Source: Trissonchulus latispiculum
Taxonomy: Eukaryota > Nematoda > Enoplea > Enoplida > Ironidae
NCBI GenBank assembly: GCA_030248195.1
Contig: JASAND010022393.1
Coordinates: forward strand, 1 to 64,000
Reading direction: 5' to 3'
DNA length: 64,000 nucleotides
Shown: one piece after another, positions 34,425 through 45,600 of the stretch
Position numbering within the stretch: position 1 is the first letter of the stretch
Layout: each line of letters starts with the position of its first letter
Made by a program: the position numbers and the translations under genes
Notes under the pieces: model-generated
What the model was told of the DNA's origin: nothing
Databases searched by the model: none
What the model saw: only the letters and a program-made list of their open reading frames with translations

Positions 34425-35290
34425 ACCAGTGGTCACTTCCGTCGGTTTCGGCAATATGCCCATTGAAACGAGCGTAGTCGATTTACTAAATATGCCCCCG
34501 ATCAAAATGCCAAAAAACGCTGTTTTAGGCCGTTTGACCAGTGGTCAATAGGACTCCTAGGCCGTAGTGACCAGTGGTCACTTCCGTCGGTTTCGGCAAT
34601 ATGCCCATTGAAACGAGCGTAGTAAATTTACCATATATGCCACCGACCAAAACGCCGATAAACGCAGTTTTAGGCCGTTTGACCAGTGGTCAATAGGCCC
34701 CATAGGCTGTAGTGACCAGTGGTCAGTCCCGTCGGTTTCGGCGATATGCCCATTGAAACGAGCGTAGTCGATTTACTAAATATGCCCCCGATCAAAACGC
34801 CGAAAAACGCAGTTTTAGGCCGTTTGACAAGTGGTCAATAGGACTCCTAGGCCGTAGTGACCAGTGGCCACTTCCGTCGGTTTCGGCGATATGCCCATTG
34901 AAACGAGCGTAGTCGATTTACTATATATGCCCCCGACCAAAACGCCGAAAAACGCTGTTTTGGGCTGTTTGACCAGTGGTCAATAGGCCCCATAGGCTGT
35001 AGTGACCAGTGGCCACTTCCGTCGGTTTCGGCGATATGCCCATTCAAACGAGCGTAGTCGCTTTACTATATATGCCCCGACCAAAACGCCGAAAAACGCT
35101 GTTTAGAGGGAGTTTTCCCAACTTTGACCCTGGGCAAGGAACCACGGGAGCCATGCTGACCACTGGTCACTTCGGGCGGTATCGGCAGTATGTTCATCGT
35201 TTTCAGCGACCCCGATTTACTATACATGGGCACCACCCCAAGGCCGAAAAACGCCATTTTTAGTGACTTTTAGGCCATTTCAAGTAAAAG
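34425..35290. repeat. Satellite, about 142-146-bp unit, locus 1
   Basis: Successive units each contain TGACCAGTGGTCA (a near-palindrome), CCGTCGGTTTCGGC, CATTGAAACGAGCGTAGTCG and CGCCGAAAAACGC. The last unit diverges and ends with a distinct module around CTTTGACCCTGGGC. The same units and the same end module occur at 54.7-55.1 kb and 59.2-59.4 kb. Confidence 0.9.
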
Positions 35291-35866
35291 TGGGACTTAG
35301 AAACTTTTAGCCAAAACAGGCCAAAAAAATGCAAAGTTTGGGCCCATCTCCTGAAAGCTAGGGAGCAAAATTAAAAAATCCCCCTCGTTACTTTATGCAC
35401 CCCTACTGGTAATTTTCAACAAAAGATACTAGACCTCTCCAGCTTCTACCCAGTTCTAGAAAAGTGTGACCAAAATTTGCGAAAAATAGCGAAAGTCCGA
35501 CTTTGGGACCTTGGCACAGAGCCAAAATTGGCCAGGTGCCAAAATGACCAAAAAAAGGTAGCATGGGGGATCCTGTCTACCAACATATAATAGTAGTATG
35601 GTGCCAAAATGCCCACATCGTTCCAACACTTAGCCGTAAAATGCATTTCCAATAAGCGTTATTCACCGAGAAAAAAACAAACGCACGGTAACTATCGCCT
35701 AGTGCAAAAATTCGAAGTTTCGAATTCGAACCAAAAGTATGGTGGTACTTGTAGTACTACTCGAGTTGTTTACGATGGTAACCTTTTTACCACCGCCGGA
35801 CCTCTAATTAGCTGGCACCAGGCCAACACGGTCTCCAGGGGGCCGCGCAGACGCCTTTATACCCAT

Positions 35867-35900
35867 ATTATGTAGGGGCGCTATCGCGCCCCTACATAAT
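35867..35900. other. Perfect hairpin, 15-bp stem, TATC loop
   Basis: ATTATGTAGGGGCGC is followed by TATC and the exact inverse GCGCCCCTACATAAT. It lies in the core of the Mutator-like element, next to the satellite. Confidence 0.9.
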
Positions 35901-36635
35901 AAATTGTAAAATTGATATAAAATTATGAAATATCAATTATTTTAAAAACTGAATTATTAGGAAGTTTAAACTTTAAAAAAGAAGAGGAACTCTCACGGGG
36001 GGAGGAAAAATAATTCCTGTTTTTCAAGTCAATCAGGACATCATTTTCTCGTCCCAAATAAGAGTTTCTCTTATTTTTCAAAAATTTATATTCATTATGT
36101 ACACTAATTAATATTTTAATTTTTAAAAGCTACTTAATGTTTTAAAATTTATTACAATTTTACAAGTTATACTTATAATTGATATTTTGATAATTTTATC
36201 TTATAACTGGTCTTTATAAACAATGGCATTTTATATCATGATGACATTATTTTGTGTATACAAAACTATACGTAAGTAATTTGAAAATTCAGAGTTCAAT
36301 AGGTTATCAATGATGTGGTGTGCGTCTACGGAAGTAGATGCATTGAGTGCACTTTAGTTTAATGTCAAGTGTGCGTATACGGAAGAATCACCAGCTGGGC
36401 TTGCTAAAATCCACGGTAAATCGGCAGGCATATATCGTGTGCTTAGAAAAGTAGCTTATCTGCGGACACATATCATAATAGCGAAGTGTGATAGAAATAA
36501 AACTGAAAAAGCTAAAATCGCATGACTAAATATATACATGTATTTAAAGTACTTAAGATACATGTACGTATCGGATTTCAGGAGTTAGTACATTAGAAGT
36601 GTTTTAGCCGACAACTTGTAAATTTGTCTTATAAC

Positions 36636-36889
36636 CAGGCGCGTAGCCGGGGGGGGCGAGGGGGCATGCCCCCCGAAATAGGAGGCAAAAGAAAAAATTT
36701 AATGAGTAGCAGCAGCGTGAATAACTACGTATTTCGAAAAATTTTCGCCTACGGCGCTGCTTTTGCACGAAAATATCCCAAAAGCACTAGATTTTACTTG
36801 AAATTTGCCTCCAATGGTTCAGTTGCGGTAGAAATTTCAGATCATTGTTGACTTGCCCCCTCCGAAATCTTTTTCTGGCTACGCTAGTG
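36636..36889. mobile_element. hAT-type MITE with 8-bp target-site duplication
   Basis: The termini are CAGGCGCGTAGCC and the inverse of CACTAGCGTAGCC, flanked on both sides by CTTATAAC (36628-36635 and 36890-36897). The inner borders are G- and C-runs. The 254-bp length and lack of an ORF mark it as non-autonomous. Confidence 0.88.
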
Positions 36890-37088
36890 CTTATAACCAT
36901 ATACATACACGCGTATACATATACGTATTTGTTGGTTGACGAATATATATTGTGATTGTATGTACTGCAGTTCTTGTAAACTTATTTTTTTGCATTTGCA
37001 CGGTGTAACGCAAGCTTGCTGCAGGGATCGAGCATTTGCTCGAATCCCATTTAGACTTTGTGTCATGTTTATACGAGGCTTCTGCTTC

Positions 37089-37132
37089 GACCTAAATAAA
37101 CTGATTCTTGTTATTGTTGTTGTTGTTGTTAT
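37089..37132 (+). repeat. Retroelement-like 3' tail with (GTT)n
   Basis: AATAAACTGATTCTTG is followed by TTATTGTTGTTGTTGTTG, the look of a LINE or SINE 3' end with a simple-repeat tail. Upstream, about 37005-37088 may belong to the same element. Confidence 0.4.
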
Positions 37133-38574
37133 AAGTTCATAAACATTGCCTCAAAATAAGACAGAAACGCGCACAAAATGAATAAATTCAAACGTTTTAA
37201 AGAAATTAGCAACTACTTGGACTAGAAAATCGAAGATGTGACGTTTGCCAGAAGGTATATACACAAGATAATGAACTAAAGGAAAGAAAGTTGTCACTAC
37301 AGCACTTATATTGTTTTCGAACAAGTTATACAACGGATAGACTCTCCTTTCCCTCCCCAAAAAAGGAAAAATCTTAAAAATAGCAAACAAAAACCAATCG
37401 AATCACAGTATAAAACAGCTAACTACAGAAAAGCAAAACAGTGCTTGTTAAATTAATAAAAGATGTATATATCACAACAAAGCTCAAGCAAAAATTATTA
37501 GTGAAATTAAAGTTGATCAAATTCTCTAAACAAACAATCACGCCTTCACACATGTTTGCAGCGGATGCAGTAAAGGCAGGCATTGTAGAGCTACGCCAGC
37601 TAAATAAGCAAACATAAATAGGATAAATAGACGAGCAGAATAGCCTTGACCAATTTACTCCACGTTTACAAAAGGTATATTTTCGCGTTCCTTTCAGTTT
37701 GATCGATGCTGTTAGAAAACTTCGATATACGAATACCGGGAATACAGGGACAGGAATTGGTTATCCTACTTATTGACATCAGCTCAAGAGACATGCCCAG
37801 GCTTCCCGCAAAGGATCTGTCGGGTACCGCAACGACTATATTATATATATGCCACCAAAATTGAACTTTCTCTTTATAGTATGCCTGTACACTTCAACCC
37901 AAGTACCGATCTTACAGTCTGTGTCAAGACGTGAACATATGTAAATATGAGTTAGCCTGCAGAAATGTCACACTTCTCTGAGAGGAGGTCATTAAGCAAA
38001 AAGTCTCACGGTCGTGAACATAGCATGTCTCGCGAGCAGATACAGTTAGCGTAAAGCTAGTCAATCCTTTTGTACATTAAAGACCTTTAAGTATTTTAAA
38101 CATATAGTCTAAAATATCCGTGAAATTTGACGTGGACAACAAATACAATAAATGGAAAATGGAAAAGCATACGTAAAACTGTAAATAGTCCCCCACAACT
38201 TTATACTCATCATGTACAAACAGAATCAACAATACAGTCCTGCCTCGGGGACAAGAATATTTTTACATTGGTTATGTATATCTGAACAAAGTGAATAACT
38301 ATAGACAAAATGGTATACTATCTAAAAGAACTGAATATTCTGGCAAGAGTGCTTTTCGGAACGCGAAAGTCTTCACTAGAAGAAGGGGAATTTTCCGTAT
38401 CCTTTCCGTATGATCTAAAAGCAAAGAGATTCCCAAGCATAAGCAGTTCATGACACACACAAATTGATATCTTTGTTGTTCTGTTTGTACATAATTATGA
38501 AGTCATGCAAAAACCAGGAATAATACAGAAACCAAAATGTCAATGCCAGTCGCAATGTTGAATTAGTTCATTAC

Positions 38575-38768
38575 TCAATGATTTATCCAGAAATTTTTCA
38601 GGCTATCAAACAAAGTTGTAAAGCGTCTCGTCTCAAGAATATTTTCAGCTGTTTGATACTTAAACGGTGTTTGAGAACGGCCACTAGCAATGGCTGGCTT
38701 CGGCTCGACTTTGACCTTTAAATTAAACAACGCTGGAGTTGTTTTCTTCGTGTAAGGTAAATTCACCT
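38575..38768 (-). CDS. Unidentified coding-looking segment, possible terminal exon
   Basis: An open - strand frame reads from a possible acceptor (…TTGCAAG) at about 38769 to a TGA stop at 38575. It includes KTTPALFNLKVKVEPKP and TAENILETRRFTTLFDSLK. The composition is protein-like, unlike the random frames around it. Together with the segment at 38906-39223 it could form one spliced gene in phase, since a weak GT sits near the end of that segment. I do not recognise the family. Confidence 0.3.
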
Positions 38769-38905
38769 TGCAACAAACATGTCTTCCCTTAATAATTTTT
38801 AAAAGAAAAGTTCTGACATCACTGACACTTGACAGACAACTGTAATAAACGGAAACCTTTTATTACTTCAATATAAATTTTTAGATTCATATTCAAAACA
38901 TTAAA

Positions 38906-39223
38906 CTACGATACAACTTGGCCATCGGCGTCGACCATTAGCCGCCCAACCAGTCCGCTCTCAAACACTAATGGTGATTTCATAGTTCCTGTTGCCAGTG
39001 GTTCATCTGTTTCATAGATCTCAGAGCTCTGACGCGCCACGACTTCTGGAAGAAAGGCCAGACGCCAGTAAACAATGAAAGGCGTTCGGTCAACATGCGT
39101 CAACATGAACGCGCGTGAAGGCTCCATGGCCGCGTTAAAAGTACTCAAATAAGAGGAGACAAATAATTCAGGAACTGCTTCAATTATATTAAAATAGGGT
39201 GGCTGGTTACTGAGAGATATCAT
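38906..39223 (-). CDS. Unidentified 105-residue ORF or exon
   Basis: This frame opens with an ATG and ends with TAG. It includes FNIIEAVPELFVSSYLSTFN, then RAFMLTHVDRTPFIVYWRL and GLVGRLMVDADGQV. It looks like real protein, but I cannot place it. Fourteen bases after the ATG there is a good acceptor (ATATCTCTCAG), so it may be an internal or last exon rather than a complete gene. Read as a phase-2 exon it would be in frame with the GTAAGT donor that overlaps the stop codon of the PCMT gene 3.4 kb upstream on the same strand. Confidence 0.4.
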   Translation of the reverse strand: MISLSNQPPYFNIIEAVPELFVSSYLSTFNAAMEPSRAFMLTHVDRTPFIVYWRLAFLPEVVARQSSEIYETDEPLATGTMKSPLVFESGLVGRLMVDADGQVVS

Positions 39224-39392
39224 CGTTTAAAAATTTTACACCCCTTTGTCAAAAATCCATAAATGCAAGATCTAGTTCAGGTGCCATGCTACCACTGGAA
39301 GCGTCAACGCGCCTATTTGTAGCATAACAGTTATGTGCGTCGAAGTACATTGACCTTTGTAGACGCACGCCAGTGCGCACACCTGCGTATAT

Positions 39393-40056
39393 GCAAGAGT
39401 GCATAATTGCACTATATGTAAGAAGAAGAGTAAGCCACTAGAGGGCTTCTCTTCTTGGCATTGCGCAACGGTGCTCCGACCACAATACGCCAATGTTCCC
39501 CGTTTGGTGGGGGGTAGCTCTCTTCGACAAAGCATACCTCCCCTCCGCTTGGTGGGGGGGGGGGTAGCAGAAAAGAGGTCCCCGTTTGGTGGGGGGTAGC
39601 CAACAGACAATCAGATTGAGAGACCCCCTCCCCGTTTGGTGGGGGGTATAGCAGAGGATTACGGTAGTTTTTGTTCTATTTGAAAAAGGGTCCCCGTTTG
39701 GTGGGGGGGTAGGCAAAAGGGGTCCCCGTTTGGTTGGGGGGGGGACGCCAACAGCCAATCAGATTCAGCCGATCTTAGTCTGACTTGGCGACCCCTCCTC
39801 AAGCGGGGCGCCCCCTTCTGCCTACCCCCCCCCACCACACGGGGATCCCTTTTGCACACCCCTCACCAAACGGGGACCTGTTTTTGCTACACCCCCCCCC
39901 ATCAAACGGGGAGCGGGTATGCTTGTCGACCCCCCCCCCCACCAAACGGGGGAACATTCGCGTATTGTCGGCGGAACACCGTTACGCGATGCCAAGAAGA
40001 GGAGCCCTCTAGTGGCTTACTCTTCTTCTAATATATAATGCAATTATACACTCTTG
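39393..40056. mobile_element. Foldback element with mirrored G-rich minisatellites
   Basis: Inverted arms of about 115 bp (39393-39510 and 39940-40056) share AAGAAGAGTAAGCCACTAGA, then GGCATTGCG, then CACAATACGC-like blocks. Between them lie six copies of CCCCGTTTGGTGGGGGG on the left half, and five copies of the reverse orientation, CCCCACCAAACGGGG, on the right half. The mirror point is near 39780. There is no credible ORF. Confidence 0.85.
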
Positions 40057-40117
40057 GTACATGACTATGAAATCACCTTAATTGTTAGCTCAAAAAGTTT
40101 CCATTTGTTGATATTTC

Positions 40118-40510
40118 CTGGCTGAGGAATGGAAAGTTGAAAAGATTTTAACCGAGAGATCTGAATCAATTCCAACTTCAGGCCCCAATTTTTCGAGTGC
40201 GACCGGAAGTGCTGTAGGCTAGGCCGCTAGTTCAAGAGGTCTAGACCCCCCCTTTTGGGGTGACAATTGAAAGATTTTTGCTATTTTTATGGCAGAAACA
40301 GCTATTTTGAAAAACTTTTCGCGCCGTCGGCGCAATAACATTCATTTTGCAAGAAATAAACATCCACAGTACTGCTTTAACGCAAAAATGAAAAAGTTCT
40401 TCAAATTCTGGGGGGCTTCGCCCCCAGACCCCTTGGACCTCCCTTTCAGAATCCTGGATCGGGCCTGGCTGTAGGGACAATCTTCCTTTCGTCAGTTATC
40501 TTGTATATAA
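40118..40510 (+). mobile_element. tRNA-derived SINE, diverged, interrupted by a MITE
   Basis: The start is a degraded tRNA-like head. It is followed by CAGGCCCCAATTTTTCGAG, matching the SINE body at 44119-44139, then GGAAGTGCTGTAGG. After the inserted MITE the body resumes and ends with CTTTCGTCAGTTATCTTGTA, the same tail as at 44163-44185. Confidence 0.65.
40219..40467. mobile_element. hAT-like MITE inserted in a SINE
   Basis: A 249-bp unit is flanked by GCTGTAGG on both sides (40211-40218 and 40468-40475), an 8-bp duplication. Its ends are CTAGGCCGCTAG and CGGGCCTG, weakly inverted. Inside are GGTCTAGACCCCCC and its mirror GGGGTCTGGGGGCGAAGCCC-like blocks. Removing it restores the SINE body. 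Confidence 0.75.
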
Positions 40511-42607
40511 CGTAAGTTTGAAAAACTGTGCAACAGCTACGTGGGAGAAACTTTGCACAAACTTAATCCAGACGTGTTGGCGTGTTAATACCTATAAGCT
40601 GCTTTGATTGCTCAACTCAATGACTTGTTACGATTTGTCACATTTGGATTTAATGTTCGCATATAAACTGGGCTCATTTTAAATGCAGGGGAGGGGCGTG
40701 TCAGCCCCCCCCCCACCTATAAGCGAACCCCAAGAAAAGTATGCAAAATTTTGGTCTGAAAATCTCTAAGAAGGCCAAATTTTCAAACATTTCCGGAGGC
40801 GTTTACTCAACTTTTCCTTATTGAATAAGAAGTCTTGTTTTTGCACTGAAACTAACGGTCCCTGGTTGGTCCAAAGAGCCCTACAAAAAATCCCTGGAAT
40901 AAGCAAAGATAAACGCTACTATAGTACCCTGCCAGAGCTTCACATTGGGTTGAACTACTACTACTGGCAAATACCTCACACTTTTTGGTTACTGCATTTC
41001 TTGCATTGTTTCCCAGTCAAAGCTTGAATATATTTCAAAGATGTTATATTTCACGCTGATATATATCCTGGAACTGAGTGCTGCAATGCAAGCCTCCGTA
41101 TATACATAATTATTTAGCGAAATATAGCATTTTGAAGGTAAATATGCAAAAACTAGTTAAGCTTAAAATTAGAAAATCTGACACTGACAACTTAATTTTT
41201 GGCAACTTGGAAGCCCACCAAATCGTAGGAGAGCCTACGGAAAACTAAAGTTCGGGGCCTCTGCCCTTCCCTTACCCATACAAAAAATGCCAATACGTCG
41301 GCTATCACTTGGGATCATGACGAAACCAAATTTTGGGAGCGAATCGGCAGACATGAAGCCAACACGCATAAGTTTAAGGTGGTGCTATCCGTTTGTGTAG
41401 TGGTACCACGGGACGTTATAACTTTCTCAGATTTTAGCGTTAGAAAGAGATCTATACATCATTATGAACTGTACATTCGGCTGGTCTTGCTTAACTGGAA
41501 AAATATCTGACTTTTCTATCACAACAGTTGATTCCTCAAAACTGCAGAATCAGCCAAAACCGCTTTTTGTGCTATCACATGATATGGGCCGAGGGACGTT
41601 TTTTTTAATTTTATTCAGTGTCTCTTAATGTTTCAGAAAATCCGCAAAATGCGCAGAAACACTAAATTTCTCAAATTTGTGCTGAATTTTCGCGAGCCTG
41701 GATACGTTTTACCAAAACTAAGAAAAACGTCCCTCTTTAATAGTACGAATTAGCATCCTGCCGGGTAATCTGTCGGGTAGTTTTTAAGAAATTAACGTTC
41801 AAAACAAACAATCGCAGTTTTGTGAAAACGATTTCTGATCAAATCTCTAGCTTAAAACAACAAAGTTCCGTTATAGTTCCGTAATAGTCATTCATGAAAT
41901 GAGCATTTGGACGCTCTATCGATTGAGTATAAATAAACCAATACTGCCCTTAACATGACGTGGCATAACTTTGAAAAAACTGATTTCCTCGAAAATGACC
42001 AGACCCCAAAATAGTTTTTGGCTTCTACTGACTTAACCGTTAGAAATAGCTCAATGGCTGTAAAAGTAAAAATGTTCATTTTGGTACCCTCTTTCCGGCC
42101 ATAATCAATCCGCTGTCTCTGTTGACTACTGCGAGAATAAGGCCAAAAACCAAACCTCCTTATCATTTTTTACCTAAAAACATGGGACTGGTCCCAGATT
42201 GTTAAAGAGCACGAAAATTACTTTTTTCCTTAAGTTTTAGCTAGTTTCGTAAGGGATTAAAACCGTGAAAATGAAAATTACCCGCCGTGAGAGTGAAAAA
42301 TATCAAAAAGGAAACCAGCACCTTAAACATAAAATAATTTCAGCGTTTCCAAATTTAGCAAATTTTCACCAAATTAAAGCTCTTGGTGTCTATAACATTG
42401 TGTTTAATGCAATAAATGTCTACGAAATCAGTATATTTTAAAAGTCCGAACGAGTCAGATTACTGCCTCGGGCGGCATAGTACTCATGGTATTCGACCAG
42501 TCGTCGCTGGGAACTACACACCGACGAATTTAGCCCTAACACCATATATATATATCACAAGAAATAATTAATGTTCAGCTCAGGTACATGTTAAAAAATT
42601 CATAGAC
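40511..42607. other. Sequence downstream of the PCMT stop codon
   Basis: No gene or array is recognised. If PCMT has a 3' UTR on the - strand it lies at the right-hand end of this stretch. AATAAA-like signals are frequent, so none could be singled out. Confidence 0.45.
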
Positions 42608-45600
42608 TTACTTATCCGTCCACTGGTGATCTTTATCAGTTAACGGTACATAAATCACTCCCATTAAGTCTGTCGTTTTAACGGTACCATCCAATCCCTT
42701 GTCTACCTGAGTATAAACTTGACCAAGACCTTCGGGTCCTACAGGAAGAACCATGCGACCGCCAGGTTTAAGCTGTTCGATTAACTAAAATTAGTTTACA
42801 CTAAGAAGAGTACATAAAGAAATACTAATTCGATATGACTGCAAACGTAAGCTTTAACTTAATACTAGCGGTTATTCATAATGAAATAGCGAACAAGCCC
42901 TTTGGCTTTCTGGTGCTGCCAACTGATTAGGACATTGCCCCTGGCTTAAAAGGCGTAGCTATTTAGTAATACCTGAATACCGAACCGCCTGCCTGTTTGC
43001 CTTCACTTCATTTTTGTTATGCAGATACCTGCTAGAAGGCTAGATTTGGCGGGTAGCGGAATTTACACAATTCATAAAAGCTTAAAGTTTTTGATAGCGT
43101 TGATCGGGAGACTTTGTGGAAAGGCCTCGACAAGTACGGCGTTCATGCGAAGCTGGTCCGACTAATATCTTGTCTGCACACTGGGTCAAACTGCTGTGAA
43201 AGTTGGGCGCAGCAATTTTCTAGTCAGTACCGGAGTCAGACAGGGCTGTATCCTGGCCTCTGCCCTGTTCAACGTCATAATTGACAGTGTTGTTAGCAGG
43301 GCCATTCAACTAGCTAACGTCAACGTAACTCTGGAATATAGGATCGAAGGGCGTGTCCTTCATTGGGATGGGTACTATTGTCATGGAACCAACCCACTGG
43401 AACTCAACGCGCTCCTGTTTGCTGATGATGCCTGCTTGTTGGCAGAAACAGCGACGGATCTACAAACCGCAGTCACGGCATTTGACTCAGTTGCTACGGA
43501 CCAAAATAATGTGTTTTGTTGACAAGTAGGTTCATCTTACCCTACGCAGAACTCTACTCCAGCAGGTAACTGACTTTAACTACCTCGGTAGCCCCATTTC
43601 CCAAAATGGAGCGATTTAACCAGAAATAACGCGCAGACGTCAAACCGCTTGCCTGGTATTTAAACGTCTACGATCTGTCTGGAAGGACTCTCACCTCCAT
43701 CTGGCTGTGAAACTGAAACTGTACCACACTACAGTACTCCCTACCATGCTTCACAGCAGTGACATCTGGAACCATAGGATAACGTGGGGGGAATGGGGAG
43801 TGCAGAGTGCAGACTCGCCCAGACCGACAAAAACAGATAGACCCCCTCCGCAAAAAGGACCTCTCGTCCAGAAAGGAAAAAAGGGTGGGGCCCTCAGCGC
43901 TACTGAAAATTGTTACATTTTACTAATTTTTTGTCAAATATACCGTTAAAATATACCGTTTGGACAATAAAATGTGTAAAAATCAGCGAGATCGGAGAAG
44001 TCGAAAAAAAGCCCAAAAATGGACCCCCCTTAAGCTTGGTTCCATTGTGCCTAGGTGGCTCAATCGGTAAAGCGTTGGCCTGGTTAGCCAAAGGTTGTCG
44101 GCTCGATCCCCACCTCAGGCCCGAATTTTTCGGGTCGGAGATGCTGTAGTAACAGCCTTCTTTCTTTCGCTTATTATCTTGTATTATTCCACTGCCTTAA
44201 AGGCAGCAAAAATGTTTTCTTTAGGAGAAAAAGCACAACATCTAACTGACTTATGCTTTAGGTGATCACGAAGGAGGTCGGATAAGCGCACAACACATTC
44301 TGGAGAAAATCTATACTGATTTGATCTTACTAGCATCATACTCATCAACAGGATTGGTGCGGTCACGAAATACGCGTTGTCGATTTAACGATCGCCTACT
44401 GGCGTAAATCATCAAACTAATCACGTGAGTCATTACTATTATCATTAGAGATCTGAACAGAAGCTACAATGCTTTCGTTGGCCCATTCGTATGAATAGAA
44501 CAAAATATTCAAACCTTTTTGGTTTGCAGGGCTGTATAAAAGTTAATCCTTAGAGTGAAAATTAAAGTTTTCGTTAACTAGAAGTTTTCAAATACACTTA
44601 GGAACAACAGCGAAAGCATTTTATAGAGTGACTGCACGATTTGCAGAAAATCCGAAATACCAACCTGTAAAGCACCACCACTACGCGTGGTTTGCAAATT
44701 AACCTCTCGTATGCTACACTGGTAGGCAACCGTAGGTACCTCCATTTGCGAGAATTCGCTTTGAAGAGCTAAACACTTGGTTTAACCGTTGGGAAGCACT
44801 GAAACCTACCACTGGTAGGACTACCGGAGCTTTGTGAACATGGCCCTTAGTCCCGATGGCTGCAGAAAGTCCATGGTAGAGGTTCAAACTGAAAGTTTGC
44901 CTGAGTCAATGATTTTATAAATACATGACATGTGCGCATTCACTATATTTTTGTTGCAAACATACAGCTTTGGGAATTGAAGAAGCAGCCGCGCCGACGT
45001 GAATGGCATCATATGGGGCTTCGTCAGGGTAACCTTTTCGCCCGTCGCCAGCTTAAACCATAAAAAAAGTGTAAGCATCGTAGAACATATGAACTAAAGA
45101 AACATAAAAACAAACTCATCTATATTAAACCAAGTTTCATGTTTCCTGGTTTCAGATCAAACACTTCGTATTAGTCAATAAAATTTGCAGGTGAAACCCG
45201 AAAAAGGGACTAACATTGGCTCTATTAAACTTGAGCTGGTGGTCTCCCTTCTAAGCGTGTGACTTTGCACTACCGGTTTTAATTTTTAATGAAAGTATAT
45301 ATTTGAAAAGTCCAAAAATCTTCTTTACATTCGAAGACAAATCGTGAAATTTTAAGTGTTTGGTACGTACTATAAAGAGAACTACAATTCACCAGCTCAT
45401 CTGAGAGCCAGTATGACCTAAAGTAGAACCGAAAATCTTCGACAGTTGGGCTTTCTATACCAGCGGGGGGGCGCCGCCCCCGCCTAGTTTTTGGGTCACC
45501 CCACTCGGCCCCACCCACACGTTTTTGGGCTTTTCTCCACTCACCATTAAGTGCCCAGAAAGTGCCGAAATATGTTAAAGATTTTTGGTCAAAATTTCCA

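Larger units (their letters stand above)
33677..36392. mobile_element. Mutator-like foldback element, copy B, 2.7 kb
   Basis: Inverted arms of about 250 bp (33677-33925 and about 36140-36392) are nearly identical over long stretches. Their tips are GGTGATTCTTCCGTATACGC and its inverse. The flanks carry the same 9 bp, AGCTGGGCT (33668-33676 and 36393-36401). Long inverted repeats with a 9-bp duplication are typical of Mutator-like elements. The 2.2-kb core has no transposase ORF but carries a tandem satellite (34425-35290) and a perfect hairpin at 35867. Confidence 0.85.

Noticed and set aside
39393..40056. CRISPR-like array of regularly repeated units
   Set aside because: Units vary in length and spacing, invert at the midpoint, and lie inside a foldback element in an animal genome.
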